From: JAPXSY01 sp034003585
GTDB taxonomy: Bacteria; Verrucomicrobiota; Kiritimatiellia; RFP12; UBA1067
NCBI GenBank assembly: GCA_034003585.1
Contig: JAVEYH010000049.1
Span: forward strand, 1-23,137
DNA: 23,137 nucleotides
Reading direction: 5' to 3'
The notes under the pieces were generated by a model that saw only the letters and a program-made list of their open reading frames with translations, was not told the origin of the DNA and made no database searches. The translations under genes and the position numbers were made by a program. The number at the start of each line of letters is the position of its first letter. Positions within the stretch are counted from its first letter, which is position 1. Positions 13,818 to 20,972 of the stretch are shown piece after piece.

Positions 13818-14597
13818 TCAAGGGTTGACGATGCCGACGTTATGCACCTTGAACTCCTTGGGCGCGATCGGCGAGAGCGGGTCAGGCCGGTGGGTTTGGG
13901 GATACGGCATGTCAACCGTAGGCTTGAGCCAGCGGATGCCGTTGGCCAAAATCTTGAGGACCTTCTCGTTGTAGTAGGTCGGAAAGGCCTCGTGTCCGGG
14001 GCGGAAGTAGAACAGACGGCCGAACCCGCGCTGCAGTGTGAAGCCGCTGCGGAAGACCTCGCCGCCCTCGAACCACGACAGGAAGATCACGTGCGCGTCG
14101 CCCGCGATCAGGAAGGGCTCGCCGTACATCTCCTCGTATGGGATATCGAAGTGCTCGGGCACGCCGGCGGCGATCGGATGCGCGGGGTCGATGCACCAGA
14201 CGCGCTCCAGCTCGCCGACCTCGCGCCAGTGCAGCTTGCCGCTGGTGCCGTTCAGCTCGCGGAAGATCTTGGACATGTGCCCGGAATGCATCACCAGCAG
14301 CCCCATGCCGTCCCACACGCGCTGACGCACCCGCGCGACCACGGCGTCGTCCACCTTGTCATGCGCCGCATGCCCCCACCACAGCAGCACGTCCGTGGCG
14401 TCAAGAACCGCCTGCGTGAGGCCGTGCTCCGGCTCCTGCAGCGTGGCGGTGCGGATTGCCAGATCCGGCGATGCCAGACTCTTGGCCAAAGCCCCGTGCA
14501 GTCCGTCGGGATAAAGTTCGGCGACCGACGGCTCTTGCTGCTCGTGGACATACTCGTTCCAGATCGTGACGCGGAGGGGGACAGGTGTGTGGCTCAT
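13818..14597 (-). CDS. ThuA-like (trehalose utilisation family) protein
   Basis: A 259-residue protein with the ThuA/glutamine-amidotransferase-like fold. Recognisable blocks are VTIWNEYVHEQ at 10-20, DVLLWWGHAAHDKVDD near 70, GLLVMHSGHMSKIF near 100, and HPIAAGVPEHFDIPYEEMYGEP near 140. There is no signal peptide, so it should be cytoplasmic. The family is linked to conversion of disaccharides through 3-keto forms together with Gfo/Idh/MocA dehydrogenases, but its exact chemistry is poorly defined. The ATG at 14597 is preceded by AAGGAG that overlaps the stop codon of the isomerase-like gene 10 nt upstream, so translation is coupled. It is the last gene of the large leftward operon. Confidence 0.82.
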   Translation of the reverse strand: MSHTPVPLRVTIWNEYVHEQQEPSVAELYPDGLHGALAKSLASPDLAIRTATLQEPEHGLTQAVLDATDVLLWWGHAAHDKVDDAVVARVRQRVWDGMGLLVMHSGHMSKIFRELNGTSGKLHWREVGELERVWCIDPAHPIAAGVPEHFDIPYEEMYGEPFLIAGDAHVIFLSWFEGGEVFRSGFTLQRGFGRLFYFRPGHEAFPTYYNEKVLKILANGIRWLKPTVDMPYPQTHRPDPLSPIAPKEFKVHNVGIVNP

Positions 14598-14607
14598 GAC
14601 GGGCTCC

Positions 14608-15957
14608 TTATTTTACGACCACGGGTGTGATGCCCAGCCAGCGGCAGAGTTCGATCAGCTCGTTCTCCATGTCGGCGTGGATGATCGAGTAGTGGTGCTT
14701 GAAGCCTTCGGTCATGATCGTGCTGACCAGCCTCTCGACCGGACAGTCAAACCGTACGTTCAGCGGATTGCCGCGGATGAACGGTTCGGTGTCCAGTGCC
14801 GTGCCTTTGGCGATCAGCATGCGGTAGCCGTCGCCGTCCTCGTCGAGCTGCGCCAGGGTGATCGGTCCGGCCTTCATCGAGAACTCGTTCGTGAGCCCTT
14901 TCTTGTTGCCGCCATCCACGCGGAAATGCTGACGGAGTGCCGTCTCTTCAAACTTGCGGCAGATGGCGGAGGGGGCCGCGCCGCAATGCCAGAGCACCGC
15001 CGTGTTCTGATCGTATTCGAACGAAATGAGGTCGGCGAAAAAGGGGATGCCACCGCTCAGCGAGGCTTCGATCTGCATCAGGACCGCTCCCAGCACATCG
15101 CCTTCGCAACTGCTGACCATGCGGTCGTTGTTGAGCATGCCGAGGACGGCACACGGCGCGATGCCGAAGATGTCGGACCACTCCGGCCAGCAGCGGACCG
15201 CGTAAGCGGTGAGGTTGTATTTTGCCGCCGTCTTGCGGAAGGCTTCGTACATGCGGCCGCCGGATTCGATCTCCTTTTCGACCTTGGCGCAGCAGGTGGA
15301 CGCTGTTTTTCGCACCGCCTCGACGCCGCGCGCGGCCTCTTCCGCCGATAGCTTTCTGGCTGTTTCAACCAGTTCGATAATGTCGATCACCTCGACTTCA
15401 CTGCCGATCTTGGCGCGCAGGCGCATCTCATCGCAGTTCGACGTGTAGAAGCCGGGCACGCGTCCGCCGACCAACCCTATTTTCGCGAAGGCGAGATCGG
15501 CTAGGCATTTGATGAGGGTCAGCGGCTTTTGAACCAGCTTGCCGGTCTGGTCGGCCGGCCCGAAAACAAAGCTGTTTTTCCGGCCGAGTTTGCGCAGCGT
15601 GTGCACGGCCATGTTCGAGCCGCAGAAGGAGTTCTGCGTCCACATGCCCCCGGCCTGCGGCTTTTCGGGCGTGGAAACCAGCACCACCGGAACCGGCAGC
15701 TCTTTGGCGATGACCGGAATGATCGCGCCGACCGGAAAGGTCGCCATGAAGACGACGACGGCGCTGACATCCTGCTTGCGCAGATCCGTACAGAGAGCGG
15801 AAGCTTCGGCCGCCGTCGTGGTCAGGCCGTTGCCGTCCACGACCTCATAGGGGAGAGTCTTGAGGCTGGCCAGTGCAGCCTTGCGCAGGTTATCGATTTC
15901 GGGCGTAGCCCAACTGGCTTTGGTCAATGCGATGAATCCGACTTTGAAAGCTTTCAT
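14608..15957 (-). CDS. L-fucose/L-arabinose isomerase-like protein
   Basis: A 449-residue aldose-ketose isomerase-family protein. Residues 1-170 form the Rossmann-like N-terminal domains. The catalytic block resembles FucI/AraA: SSCEGDVLGA places E285, PFFADL places D309, LWHCGAAPS places H324, and HHYSIIHAD near 421-429 supplies the C-terminal His. These are the expected metal ligands, so an active Mn-dependent isomerase is likely. It is shorter than classical FucI (about 590 residues) and belongs to the wider fucose-isomerase-like group, whose members act on varied hexoses and modified sugars. The start ATG 15957 fits the conserved first strand; AAGGAA lies 12 nt upstream, rather far. It lies downstream of the iron-sulfur-type gene across a 66-nt spacer and is coupled to the ThuA-like gene. 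Substrate unknown. Confidence 0.82.
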   Translation of the reverse strand: MKAFKVGFIALTKASWATPEIDNLRKAALASLKTLPYEVVDGNGLTTTAAEASALCTDLRKQDVSAVVVFMATFPVGAIIPVIAKELPVPVVLVSTPEKPQAGGMWTQNSFCGSNMAVHTLRKLGRKNSFVFGPADQTGKLVQKPLTLIKCLADLAFAKIGLVGGRVPGFYTSNCDEMRLRAKIGSEVEVIDIIELVETARKLSAEEAARGVEAVRKTASTCCAKVEKEIESGGRMYEAFRKTAAKYNLTAYAVRCWPEWSDIFGIAPCAVLGMLNNDRMVSSCEGDVLGAVLMQIEASLSGGIPFFADLISFEYDQNTAVLWHCGAAPSAICRKFEETALRQHFRVDGGNKKGLTNEFSMKAGPITLAQLDEDGDGYRMLIAKGTALDTEPFIRGNPLNVRFDCPVERLVSTIMTEGFKHHYSIIHADMENELIELCRWLGITPVVVK

Positions 15958-15980
15958 GATGTATGCGTTTTCCTTAATGG

Positions 15981-16007
15981 TGGACTGAAGTGACAAAAGT
16001 GACTGAA
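15981..16007 (+). repeat. Nonamer tandem array in an operon spacer
   Basis: Three consecutive nonamers: TGGACTGAA (15981-15989), GTGACAAAA (15990-15998) and GTGACTGAA (15999-16007). They fill most of the 66-nt gap between the iron-sulfur-type gene and the isomerase-like gene. Non-coding here. Confidence 0.7.
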
Positions 16008-16023
16008 TCGGCCGAAGGGACGG

Positions 16024-16995
16024 TTAGGCCTGCGACAGGGATACCGCCTCTTCGAGCGTGACGACGTCGAAGGCGGGGTTGTGTTTCTTCAAGGTGTCTT
16101 TCACGGTCTGCGACGCCGTGATAAAACGGGTTTTCCCGGGCCCTTCAGCCAAGGCGTAGACGCGCTGGCACAACCGTTCGGCAAGCGCCGGATAGAGCGT
16201 GCCGTAGACCACGGCGCCTTCGCCCGCGGCGTAGGACTCTTCGGTGTTGGTGCCGAAAGGGATGAGCGTGTAACCGGCTTGGGAGAGCAGGTCGCGCGGC
16301 GCGGAGGGATTGCCACAGTAATTTTTGAGGAAATCGCTTTCCAGATAGACCGCCTTGCGCGCGCGGGCTTTTTTCACGCCTTGCTCCAAGAGATACCCGG
16401 CGCAATGAACCACGTTGACGCCGGGCACGTTGCCGCACAGGAACTCAAACGCCGAGGGCTCCGCCACCACCAGGGTTTTGCAACCGCTGCCTGCGACCGC
16501 CTTCTTGAAACGCGCGAAAACCTTTTTCGAGGCGGCCTCAAAGCCCAGCACCGCCAGCGCCTTGCCCGGATCGCCGCCTGTGAGAACCGCGCACCCTTTG
16601 TACAACGCGGGTGTGGGGCCGAAATAAAGCACGCGGCCTTTGCCTTTGACGCTGAAAACGGCCTTTTCCAGCGTCTTGGCCAGAGCCGTCACCGCGGCGG
16701 GTGCGAGGCCTGCTTCAACGATGTCCCTGCGTGCCGCGAGGACAAGGCCCGCTTCGTCGTACCGGTTCACGCAGTGGAAACGGTTGGCGGCGCTCAATGC
16801 GCTGCGATAGAGCGTGTCGATGTAGTCGGCATTCGAAAGATTGGCCGCATCCATCCGAACACGGTCGCAGATCAGCGCACGGCCGCGCGGGGTGTCCGCC
16901 TCGCGGAAGGTGACGTTGCCGACGGGATCGAGATGCCTGCACATGAAACAGAATCGGCAGGCGCTGATCACATCCAGATGCTTTTCGATATGCAT
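16024..16995 (-). CDS. Cysteine-depleted iron-sulfur subunit of a GlpC/LutA/HdrB-like oxidase complex
   Basis: A 323-residue protein adjacent to the FAD-linked oxidase, matching the layout of GlcF/GlpC-type partners (two ferredoxin motifs, then CCG-type domains). The first ferredoxin motif keeps C13, C16 and C19, but the fourth position is D23 (CRHLDP). The second motif keeps the C-x2-C-x2-C-x3-C spacing but reads S65, S68, N71, C75. In the CCG-like region the expected Cys positions read YLESD (about 217-221) and ESYAAG (253-258), and the usual CPxC reads SQTV (295-298). The surrounding backbone (APRDLL, PALAERL, KDTLKK) is still family-like. It may hold one cluster at most, or act as a scaffold. 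The start ATG 16995 follows the oxidase stop by 4 nt with AAAGGAA inside that gene. Confidence 0.75.
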   Translation of the reverse strand: MHIEKHLDVISACRFCFMCRHLDPVGNVTFREADTPRGRALICDRVRMDAANLSNADYIDTLYRSALSAANRFHCVNRYDEAGLVLAARRDIVEAGLAPAAVTALAKTLEKAVFSVKGKGRVLYFGPTPALYKGCAVLTGGDPGKALAVLGFEAASKKVFARFKKAVAGSGCKTLVVAEPSAFEFLCGNVPGVNVVHCAGYLLEQGVKKARARKAVYLESDFLKNYCGNPSAPRDLLSQAGYTLIPFGTNTEESYAAGEGAVVYGTLYPALAERLCQRVYALAEGPGKTRFITASQTVKDTLKKHNPAFDVVTLEEAVSLSQA

Positions 16996-16999
16996 GGTG

Positions 17000-18442
17000 T
17001 TACATTCCTTTCCCGGGGAAGCCCATTTTGCCGGGATTCATGATGTTGTTGGGGTCCAGCGTCTTTTTGATCGACTCCAGCACGCCGAAGGCCGGCCCGT
17101 ACAGATCGCGCATGATGCGGCCGAGCTTGAGGCCCACGCCGTGGTGCTCGTTGATCACGCCGCCCTCGCGGATCGCCGCGCGGATCGCCATGTCCCAGAT
17201 GCGGTTGTAGAGCGCGACCGCCTCGTTCGGGTCTTTCGGCGGTTCGTCGATGATGAAACGCGCGTAGAGCATGCACCCCCAGTCGTACCAGTGCGAGAAG
17301 TGTCCGATGAAGGTAGCCTGCGGGAAGTTTTCCTGCACGACGTTTTTCATCGCCCAATAGACCTTCTCGATGTTGGAGAAGGTCGCGACCGTGTCGAGCG
17401 TGCCGAAAGCCTGCGGCATGTGGAACATGTAGGGCGGGTAGAAGAATTTGTAGCGATGGTCCCACCACGTCTGCCCGGCTTCTGTGCCTAAGTCTTCGCT
17501 GGCGGTTTTCGCGCAGATGGCGCAGGCTTCGTCCAATTCGAGATCCACGATCTTCTCCGGGCCGTCAAAGCCGAACACCAGATACGCGCCTTTGCGGTCG
17601 ATGCCGAGCACCCGTTTGACAAGCTTGGCGGTCTCGGTCTCATCGTAGAGACGGATGACGCAGGGACGCAGGCGGCTGGTCATGATCTTCGATCCGGCCG
17701 TCATGGCATCGTGCATGGTCTCGAAGAGGAAGGCGTGGAACTTGCGCGAGGCCGGAATCGGGTGGATCTTCATGACCGCCCGGGTCACGACCCCCAACGT
17801 GCCTTCGCTGCCGAGGTAAAGCTCGGTGAGGGCCGGCCCGGAGGCGTGGCGGGGCACCGGCAGGGTGTTGATGATTTCACCGGTCGGCGTGACCACTTCA
17901 AGGGACATGATCATGTCCTCGATCTTGCCGTATTTGGTGCTGAGCACGCCGGTGCCGCGATGGGCGATAAAGCCGCCGAGCGTGGCGCAGGCGATCGAGG
18001 CCGGGAAGTGCATCGTGCTGTAGCCGGCTTTCTCGACCGCCCATTCCAGATGCTGCGTGTTGATGCCGACTTCCGCGGTGACGGTCATCGAAACCGGGTC
18101 GATGTCCAGCACCTTGTTCATACGCTTCATGTCCAGGACGATGCCGCCGTAAATCGGCAGGGCACCGCCCTGCGAGCCCGAGCCGCCACCCCAGGGAATG
18201 ACCGGGATCTTGTGGGTGTTGGCGATCTTGAGGACCTCCGCGACCTCGTGCGCGGTCCCCGGATGAACGACAAAATCCGGCGGCGTGGGTCTTTCACCGC
18301 GGTCGTGCCAGCACTCCGGCACCCAGTAGTAATCGATGGAGTGGCCGAGTTTGTCGGCATCGTTGGTCTGGACGTATTCGTCACCAACCGCCCAAGTCAG
18401 CTCGCTACGAATCATCTCGTAGAGATAGTTTTTCGGTGTCAT
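17000..18442 (-). CDS. FAD-linked oxidase, alkyl-DHAP-synthase/GlcD-like
   Basis: A 480-residue VAO/PCMH-family flavoenzyme. The FAD-binding half holds PWGGGSGSQGG at 83-93 and GSEGTLGVVT at 211-220. The C-terminal half ends with NEHHGVGLKLGR at 431-442 and LDPNNIMNPGK at 462-472. The HHGVG block and the spacing around it are closest to the alkyl-dihydroxyacetonephosphate synthase branch, a group that in bacteria also contains 2-hydroxyacid dehydrogenases paired with Fe-S subunits. Placement beside an Fe-S-type gene and sugar kinases favours oxidation of a hydroxyacid or polyol over ether-lipid synthesis. The start ATG 18442 has AAAGGAAC 5 nt upstream; a longer frame to 18487 runs through a repeat and is rejected. 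No signal peptide. Confidence 0.85.
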   Translation of the reverse strand: MTPKNYLYEMIRSELTWAVGDEYVQTNDADKLGHSIDYYWVPECWHDRGERPTPPDFVVHPGTAHEVAEVLKIANTHKIPVIPWGGGSGSQGGALPIYGGIVLDMKRMNKVLDIDPVSMTVTAEVGINTQHLEWAVEKAGYSTMHFPASIACATLGGFIAHRGTGVLSTKYGKIEDMIMSLEVVTPTGEIINTLPVPRHASGPALTELYLGSEGTLGVVTRAVMKIHPIPASRKFHAFLFETMHDAMTAGSKIMTSRLRPCVIRLYDETETAKLVKRVLGIDRKGAYLVFGFDGPEKIVDLELDEACAICAKTASEDLGTEAGQTWWDHRYKFFYPPYMFHMPQAFGTLDTVATFSNIEKVYWAMKNVVQENFPQATFIGHFSHWYDWGCMLYARFIIDEPPKDPNEAVALYNRIWDMAIRAAIREGGVINEHHGVGLKLGRIMRDLYGPAFGVLESIKKTLDPNNIMNPGKMGFPGKGM

Positions 18443-18459
18443 GGTTGTTCCTTTAGAAG

Positions 18460-18506
18460 GCTGTGAGGCTGTAAGGTGAGAGGACAACTTTCAACGCTCA
18501 ACGTCC
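18460..18506 (+). repeat. Octamer and heptamer tandem arrays across the FGGY kinase stop codon
   Basis: GCTGTGAG and GCTGTAAG (18460-18475) form an octamer pair followed by a partial unit. From 18486 to 18506 come three heptamers starting with AAC, including AACGCTC and AACGTCC. The kinase stop codon (18491-18493) lies inside the heptamer array, so its final residues NLDVER are repeat-encoded. Confidence 0.75.
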
Positions 18507-20068
18507 AAGTTTTGGGCGAGGTTGCGGTAGCAGGGGGCTAACGCATCGTGAAGGGCGCGATAGTGCGCGAAACGCGCGTTGTAAAAGGCCGCGCGGGCGG
18601 AATCCGGCCGCAGTTCGCGGTCAAAGTGCAGGCACTGCCTGACGGCGGCGATCTCGTCAGCGAAGACACCGATGCCGACGCCAGCCAGCAGGGCGCTGCC
18701 GAACGAGGCGTCGCAGCAGGCGGGACATTTGATCGGCACGTTGAAGAGATCGCAGACGATACCGCTCCAAAGAGCGCTCTTGGCGCCGCCGCCGATCAAC
18801 AGGAACTCGTTGACGGAGAGCTTCATCTTTTCGATGGTGCGGTAGCAGTCGCGCAGCGAGAAGGCGACACCCTCCAGCAGCGCGCGCGCGATGTCGCCGC
18901 GTGTGTTGGCCATGCTCAGGCCTGTGAAACTGCCGCGCAGATCCGCATCCCAGTAGGGCGAGCGCTCGCCTTGCAGATACGGGTGAAAGAAGACGCCGTT
19001 GCCGCCGGGCGGGGCTTTGGCGGCTTCGCTGTCGATGGCGTCGTACGAGGTGCCCGGCGCGCAGAAGGTGTCGCGGTACCAGCGCTGGCAGACGGCCGCC
19101 GCGTTGGTGGCCGTGACGGTGTACCAGAGGCCGGGCACGACGTGCGAATAGGTGAGCGTCTCGCGGTGCGGCCGGGCCTTGGCGGTCATCACATTGACAT
19201 TGCCGGCCGTGGCGAGTTTGAGCACGCACTGCCCGGGCGCGACGGCGCCGGCCGCGTAGTCCTCGACCGCCGAGTCGCTGGCGCCCAGGATGACAGGCGT
19301 GCCAACGCGCAGACCGGTGTCGGCCGCGGCGCGCGCGGTGATCGCGCCCGCCAGATCGGTCGGCCAGCCGATACGGGGCAGGACGGCGGGCGGGATTCCG
19401 GCCAGATCGCAAAGCGCGTCCGACCAGCGTCCGGCGCGCATGTCCCAGAAGAGCGTGCCTTGCGCCTCCACGCTGTCGCAGGCCATTTCGCCGGTCAGTA
19501 GGTAGCGCACGTAGTCCTTGACAAACAGGATGTGGCGCGTGCGCTTCAGTGCGCGCGGCTCGTTGTTGCGCAGCCACAGCATCTGCGGCAGCGTCCAGGT
19601 CGGGGTCGGTGCCTGGAAGGCGGTCTTGAAGATCAGGTCGAAGTGATCGCGCTTCAGGGCCGCGCACTCCTTGACACTGCGCTGGTCGGTCCAGATGATG
19701 GTGGGGCGCACCACGTTCAGGCTGCGGTCGAGCAGCACCGCGCCATGCGTGTAGCTGTCAAGCGCGATGGCCGCGATGCGGCGCCGCTGCTTGAGGCGTT
19801 TGAGCACACCACACATGACGCGATACCAATCGGCGGGATCTTGTTCCGCCCAAGCCGGACGCGGATGGCGGGTGGGGTATTCGCCGGATGCGCTTTCGAC
19901 CACGGCACCGGACGGATCGACGACCGTCACTTTGCAGCCGCCGGTGCCGAAATCGATGCCGAGCAAGAGGTCGCGTTGATTTTTACCGCAAAGGCGCAAA
20001 GGCGCAAAGGAATCTTTGGAGCCTTGGCATCTTGGCGTCTTGGCGGGAGATAATGGATCTTGCTTCAT
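18491..20068 (-). CDS. FGGY-family carbohydrate kinase (xylulokinase-like) with a repeat-encoded N-terminus
   Basis: A 525-residue ATP-dependent sugar kinase. The conserved fold begins at LLLGIDFGTGGCKV (35-48); DSYTHG and WTDQRS follow, GASDSAVEDYAAG carries the probable catalytic Asp, and LIGGGAKSALW lies in the C-terminal ATP domain. It resembles xylulokinase-type members, but the ketose substrate is not determined. The ATG at 20068 overlaps the IolB stop as ATGA. Residues about 7-30 are translated from a two-arm octamer array (19987-20046) and have no counterpart in FGGY kinases, whose fold normally starts within a few residues of Met. No Shine-Dalgarno precedes any alternative start; TTG codons nearer the fold are possible. 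An ATG at 20083 would add five residues. Precise start uncertain, family certain. Confidence 0.85.
   Translation of the reverse strand: MKQDPLSPAKTPRCQGSKDSFAPLRLCGKNQRDLLLGIDFGTGGCKVTVVDPSGAVVESASGEYPTRHPRPAWAEQDPADWYRVMCGVLKRLKQRRRIAAIALDSYTHGAVLLDRSLNVVRPTIIWTDQRSVKECAALKRDHFDLIFKTAFQAPTPTWTLPQMLWLRNNEPRALKRTRHILFVKDYVRYLLTGEMACDSVEAQGTLFWDMRAGRWSDALCDLAGIPPAVLPRIGWPTDLAGAITARAAADTGLRVGTPVILGASDSAVEDYAAGAVAPGQCVLKLATAGNVNVMTAKARPHRETLTYSHVVPGLWYTVTATNAAAVCQRWYRDTFCAPGTSYDAIDSEAAKAPPGGNGVFFHPYLQGERSPYWDADLRGSFTGLSMANTRGDIARALLEGVAFSLRDCYRTIEKMKLSVNEFLLIGGGAKSALWSGIVCDLFNVPIKCPACCDASFGSALLAGVGIGVFADEIAAVRQCLHFDRELRPDSARAAFYNARFAHYRALHDALAPCYRNLAQNLDVER
19987..20046 (+). repeat. Two-arm octamer tandem array at the FGGY kinase start
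   Basis: Left arm: CGCAAAGG three times exactly (19987-20010). Right arm: three octamers beginning CTTGGC (CTTGGCAT, CTTGGCGT and a third ending GG, 20023-20046). The arms are separated by 12 nt. I recognise similar sequences as scattered border repeats in environmental bacterial genomes. Here it lies inside the kinase reading frame, just after the IolB stop. Confidence 0.85.
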
Positions 20069-20862
20069 TGGCCGAGAATCCATTTGTGGTCGGGATCAGG
20101 CACCGAGAGGAACTTGCGGTGGTTGGGACCGGCCATGATCCAGAGATAGTACATGGTGTAGCCCGGCGCGTTGATCACGGGATGATAGCCGCGCGGGATG
20201 AGCGTGGTGTCGTTCTGTTGCACGGTGCAGGTGAAATCGATCGAACGGTCATCGGTGTAGATTTTCTGGATGCCGTAGCCTTGCGACGGGTTGAAACGGA
20301 AAAAGTAGACCTCCTCCATATCCACCTCGACCGGCAGGTTGTCGAAATCGTGGCGGTGGGGCGGGTAGCTCGCGTGATTGCCCGAGGGGACGAAAGCTTC
20401 GCCGATGAAGAGATGACGCGAGGGAAAAGCGTCTGTCAGCATGAGCAATGCGTCGCGCTGATAATTCTCTTTGCCGATATGGGCTTCCTTCACCTGCTCG
20501 GGCGTGATCTCATACGCTTCCGTTTTCAGGTCAGACGGCGAGGCGGCCCAGGCGATTTCGACATCGGTTGTGCCGGTGACGGTGTAGGCGGCGCCACCCG
20601 GGATGTAAACGGTGTGCGGCTTGCCGGAGAAGACATCTTTGCGCGTGCCCACTTTCGAGAAGTTGAAGCCCGCGCCGTTGACGGCGCAGGTACCGCCCAG
20701 CACGATCAGGGCGACTTCAAATGCGCCAGAATCAGCGGAGTATGACTCGCCCGTCTTGAGCGTGATGATGCCGAACTCGGTCAGCTTCAGCCCGCCGTCG
20801 CCGATCGAGGCAATTTTGGTGAATTTCCCTTGCCGCTGATAATGTTTGAGATAGTTCTTCAT
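20065..20862 (-). CDS. iolB: 5-deoxy-glucuronate isomerase family protein (IolB)
   Basis: A 265-residue bicupin, the usual IolB length. In the inositol pathway IolB converts 5-deoxy-glucuronate to 5-keto-2-deoxygluconate. Diagnostic blocks are PPHRHD (H169, H171), the E183/E184 pair in DMEEVYFF, GIQKIYTDDRSID at 197-209, PRGYHPV with H227, and MAGPNHRKF followed by DPDHKWI near the end. The metal ligands are intact, so it is probably active. The ATG at 20862 has AAGGA 7 nt upstream; the frame is open much further on this strand but only overlaps the PfkB gene. No other classical inositol gene (iolA, iolD, iolE, iolG) is visible, so the natural substrate may be a related open-chain uronate. 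It overlaps the kinase start by 4 nt. Confidence 0.9.
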   Translation of the reverse strand: MKNYLKHYQRQGKFTKIASIGDGGLKLTEFGIITLKTGESYSADSGAFEVALIVLGGTCAVNGAGFNFSKVGTRKDVFSGKPHTVYIPGGAAYTVTGTTDVEIAWAASPSDLKTEAYEITPEQVKEAHIGKENYQRDALLMLTDAFPSRHLFIGEAFVPSGNHASYPPHRHDFDNLPVEVDMEEVYFFRFNPSQGYGIQKIYTDDRSIDFTCTVQQNDTTLIPRGYHPVINAPGYTMYYLWIMAGPNHRKFLSVPDPDHKWILGQ

Positions 20863-20936
20863 GCTGTTCCTTTCCAAACTCACGCCTGTAATTGAGTAAC
20901 GAACCGGCAAAATCCTGTAATCCCGGCTGAAAACTG

Positions 20937-20953
20937 GGATGCGGACCGCATCC
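20937..20953. promoter_or_regulatory. Perfect 8+8 palindrome in the PfkB-IolB spacer
   Basis: GGATGCGG (20937-20944), one central base, then CCGCATCC (20946-20953). It lies in the largest intergenic gap of the operon (20863-20972, 110 nt). It could be an operator for an internal promoter or an RNA hairpin protecting the downstream message. No clear -35/-10 pair was found beside it, and no T tract follows. CCTGTAAT also occurs twice in this gap (20885-20892 and 20914-20921). Confidence 0.4.
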
Positions 20954-20972
20954 GCATTCGTCGTAAAACCGT

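Noticed and set aside
16024..16995. Pseudogene of an Fe-S protein
   Set aside because: The frame is intact over 323 codons, has a well-placed ribosome-binding site and overlaps operon signals; substitutions fall specifically on cluster cysteines.
9213..20046. CRISPR array or phage attachment sites
   Set aside because: The tandem units are 7-9 bp with no spacers, there are no cas or integrase genes, and the arrays differ in unit sequence.
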